A DNA stretch of 64,000 bases, from NCBI GenBank assembly GCA_964632945.1, contig CAZWCX010000001.1, positions 62,001 through 126,000 of the forward strand. The letters are read 5' to 3'. A model generated the notes under the pieces. The model made no database searches. It had not been told where the DNA came from and saw only the letters and a list, made by a program, of their open reading frames with translations. Made by a program: the position numbers and the translations under genes. This stretch comes from CAZWCX01 sp964632945. GTDB lineage: Bacteria > Planctomycetota > MHYJ01 > WSZJ01 > CAZWCX01. Positions 63,301 through 64,000 of this stretch are shown in pieces. Positions within the stretch are counted from its first letter, which is position 1; every line of letters begins with the position of its first letter.

Positions 63301-63485
63301 ATGTGGGGGCCCGACGCGCCGTTCCGCTGCCCTCGGAGTCGCCGCCGGGGGAGGAACCCGCCGCCGCCGCGCCCGCCAAGGCGGGCATGCCCGCCCCCCC
63401 CGCGCTGGGGGACCCGGACCCCCGGAAAGCGTACCCGGGACCGGTCGGCTCGCCGTCACCGGCGAAGCCCCACCCCCGCGATTAG
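60315..63485 (+). CDS. Zinc-ribbon Ser/Thr protein kinase with C-terminal membrane domain
   Basis: 1056 aa. Zinc ribbon Cys5, Cys8, Cys24, Cys27, then a complete Hanks-type kinase domain at about 75-340: glycine loop GQGGMGTVY, Lys103, HRDIKPEN (His194, Asp196), DFG (Asp214) and GTVEYMAPEQ. A region of about 300 residues with no family I know follows (including YAVGV-like strands and paired Arg-rich segments), then a Pro/Ala-rich linker and four to five transmembrane helices at about 815-1000. Unlike PknB-type kinases the membrane part is multi-helix and resembles a transport or DUF975-like domain. Likely a sensor or regulator of the envelope. Confidence 0.9.
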   Translation: MSHRCPHCGTPVPPPDPGGATRGCPSCGRRVAHPQAATLQYPEGTPPLRTPMESSASVPSEWALLPEGTMVGPYRLSRALGQGGMGTVYCAVQAGLERTVAIKILPRHLARDPDFVARFNREARTLAALSHPNIVSVFDLGSDRDQYYFCMEFVDGTSLRHVLRERRLAQDEILALLTQVCDALDYAHGEGVVHRDIKPENLLLDRRGRVKVADFGLARIVRGETPVDPLTRTNTVMGTVEYMAPEQRESSKDVDHRADLYAVGVVLYEMLTGALPVGRWELPSRQVGSDSRLDELVLRCLEHDPRKRFAAAADIGRVVREVREGRSDSTGGDGSGGPASAVGPASYTAGSSAATPALPGERREIVEAVSAALVPDGFSRLSRPLPPGAGLDAVLTRHTPENHYLVALAPWPAHQPVSGSALSSQAGLVRAAALAVLADEPESEHRVMSVVFGGLPDSTSPEFETALKKLVDRTGFHDLTLHSATAVDPRTGRVLHHRSSFAFWGLRGVPEKVRAAAETACTAIARSRRVDLVSRQREGGGGRLSVLERRLLEAGYQRTWWHESRPGADVLARAYQRPSTTESVQLVVLRDAPRGIRVDRRWLQAQSDLLRAAIHIVAPSLRYQEYLITLCVGGAEPLGADVERDMRRVLHPLRIDAVCIQAVAYVPERVAECVLQASHSPHYYGHNQTVSLVRSSLATLPLTETSAAALAVTAVPGRPAASPTEADTGPGTTAVVSTPTGDSAARARGSEPAAVAAAAVPLRSDAPGAPGVPMALAPVPTTPPPPQVHVAPAPLPPIPPGTGIETASFADLLMESLRFSVSHYPILALASFLIELVLLWPAAQLFFGPFHNAFALMVVEALRRKKKPDLADLALGGKRFVAVTLAALAVLAVTGASAFLFLIPALVVGTWLQFTTLLLAETDLGIWAAMKESKRLVNWRGFWPHFWLCFVLISAGLAVTAVTPHAKDFSVLAGALSFGLSVILGPFLSVPFAVAYVGARRAVPLPSESPPGEEPAAAAPAKAGMPAPPALGDPDPRKAYPGPVGSPSPAKPHPRD

Positions 63486-63511
63486 GCCCCCCCCGATCCC
63501 CACATCACTTC

Positions 63512-63540
63512 TTGCCGCCCATCGCGCCCTGTGGTAGCCT
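63512..63540 (+). promoter_or_regulatory. Sigma-70-like promoter for fmt
   Basis: TTGCCG (63512-63517), 17-nt spacer, TAGCCT (63535-63540). The predicted start is near 63547. Confidence 0.6.
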
Positions 63541-63542
63541 TT

Positions 63543-63568
63543 CCCCTCCGCTTTCGGTGCGGAAGGGG
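63543..63568 (+). promoter_or_regulatory. Hairpin overlapping the fmt ribosome site
   Basis: CCCC(T)CCGC (63543-63551) pairs with GCGG(AA)GGGG (63559-63568), with a one-base bulge and a 7-nt loop. The 3' arm includes the Shine-Dalgarno GGGGAG at 63565-63570, so folding would hide it. If transcription starts at 63547 only part of the 5' arm is present. Confidence 0.45.
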
Positions 63569-63575
63569 AGGCCGC

Positions 63576-64000
63576 GTGCGGATCGTCTTTCTCGGAACGT
63601 CGACCTTCGCGGTTCCCTCGCTCGAGGCCGTCGTGGAGGCCGGTCACCACGTCGCCCTGGTGGTCACCCAACCGGATCGGCCGGCGGGTCGGGGGCGAAA
63701 ACTGGCCGCTTCGCCCGTAAAGGAAGCGGCGTTGCGCCGGGGACTTCCGGTGGAACAGCCGGAAAAGATCGGCGCCGCGGAGGCGCGCAGGAGGATTGCG
63801 GCAGCGGTACCCGAGGCGGTGCTGACCGCCTCATACGGACAGATCCTCGGCCCGCGACTGCTCGCGCTGCCGCCCCGGGGCTGCTGGAACGTCCACGCAT
63901 CCCTGCTGCCCCGCCACCGCGGGGCCACCCCGGTGCACCACGCGATCCTGGCCGGCGACGTGCGCACCGGAGTGACCATCTTCCGGATGGTGCCCGCCAT
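63576..64000 (+). CDS. fmt: Methionyl-tRNA formyltransferase, 5' part
   Basis: Runs off the right edge; 141 codons visible from the GTG start at 63576, which has GGGGAGG upstream. VRIVFLGTSTFAVPSLEAVV, VVTQPDRPAGRGRKL and the catalytic-site stretch NVHASLLPRHRGATPVHHAIL (formyl transferase active-site Asn-x-His; the H-x-S-L-L-P-x-x-R-G-x-x-P motif) are clear. It formylates initiator Met-tRNA with 10-formyl-THF. def is not in the window. Confidence 0.96.
   Translation, partial: MRIVFLGTSTFAVPSLEAVVEAGHHVALVVTQPDRPAGRGRKLAASPVKEAALRRGLPVEQPEKIGAAEARRRIAAAVPEAVLTASYGQILGPRLLALPPRGCWNVHASLLPRHRGATPVHHAILAGDVRTGVTIFRMVPA

Noticed and set aside
1..64000. Genome-wide reassignment of TGA to Trp or Gly
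   Set aside because: Many intact genes end in TGA at the expected length (dapF, holB, the HEAT gene at 24735, both ABC permeases), and the three internal TGAs fit Cys/Sec, not Trp or Gly.
1..64000. tRNA (including tRNA-Sec), rRNA, CRISPR, insertion sequences
   Set aside because: I looked for T-loop consensus with paired arms, regular spaced repeats and transposase motifs and saw none that hold up. A tRNAscan/aragorn run would settle the tRNA question.

Overview
The window is GC-rich (roughly 68-70 percent by eye), densely coding chromosomal DNA from an uncultured-type bacterium. One run of 10 Ns (57084-57093) indicates a scaffolded, probably metagenomic, assembly. Gene content points to a Planctomycetota or related PVC-type organism: FG-GAP/ASPIC (UnbV) proteins, alpha-2-macroglobulin, an ECF sigma factor, a zinc-ribbon Ser/Thr kinase, a redoxin-cytochrome-copper monooxygenase fusion, a Minf_1886 family protein, and an EF-P with a PGNWRA tip loop. 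The phylum is an inference. There is no rRNA, tRNA, CRISPR, transposase or phage gene that I can see.

The main result is three genes interrupted by one in-frame TGA each, all in the 28-56 kb part. (1) A secreted thioredoxin-like protein (28464-29336) has TGA at codon 63, giving U-P-G-C in place of CxxC. (2) A secreted FG-GAP/ASPIC/TlpA/TPR protein (29368-33129, minus) has TGA at codon 612 in the stretch DL-U-SFFWRQ. (3) An alpha-2-macroglobulin (50534-55678, minus) has TGA at codon 1240, exactly at the thioester cysteine (PYG-U-FEQTTS). In two of them a hairpin of bacterial SECIS type follows the TGA at normal spacing with G at the start of the loop. In the third there is a weaker 7-bp hairpin. 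Elsewhere TGA is an ordinary stop (for example dapF, holB and both ABC permeases). The simplest reading is selenocysteine insertion at three sites, including an apparently undescribed selenoester-type macroglobulin. The selA/selB/selC genes are not in this window.

Layout: 0.07-9.2 kb holds assorted metabolic and secreted proteins (threonine aldolase, acyl-CoA dehydrogenase, TPR). 9.3-13.9 kb holds a large zinc metalloprotease, an Lrp/AsnC regulator and a DMT exporter. 13.9-24.6 kb is a long minus-strand housekeeping run: SurA/PpiC-like chaperone, phosphodiesterase-fold protein, efp, serA, lipB, tmk, holB, ricT, Minf_1886 protein and a zinc-ribbon membrane protein. 24.7-26.7 kb holds a HEAT protein with dapF and a convergent fabZ-like dehydratase. 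26.8-34 kb is an extracytoplasmic redox/structural region: MG-like membrane protein, Sec-thioredoxin, Sec-ASPIC protein and lipoprotein MsrB. 34.3-41.2 kb holds a tandem AAA+ protein, a hydroxyacid dehydrogenase, the redoxin/cytochrome/copper oxygenase fusion and a HEAT protein. 41.2-46.8 kb is a DevBCA-like ABC export operon (adaptor, ATPase, two permeases) ending in an endonuclease/phosphatase-family gene. 46.9-50.3 kb holds an S9 peptidase and a tandem UspA protein. 50.5-56.3 kb holds the macroglobulin, which carries its own anti-sigma zinc finger, behind an ECF sigma factor. 56.5-60.2 kb holds anmK (interrupted by a spurious assembly gap) and a PQQ-type beta-propeller protein. 60.3-64 kb holds a Ser/Thr kinase and the start of fmt.

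Many genes have readable sigma-70-like promoters (TTGNNN, 16-18 bp, TANNNT). In two cases the predicted transcription start lies within about 2 nt of the start codon (24735 and 26734), suggesting leaderless mRNAs.
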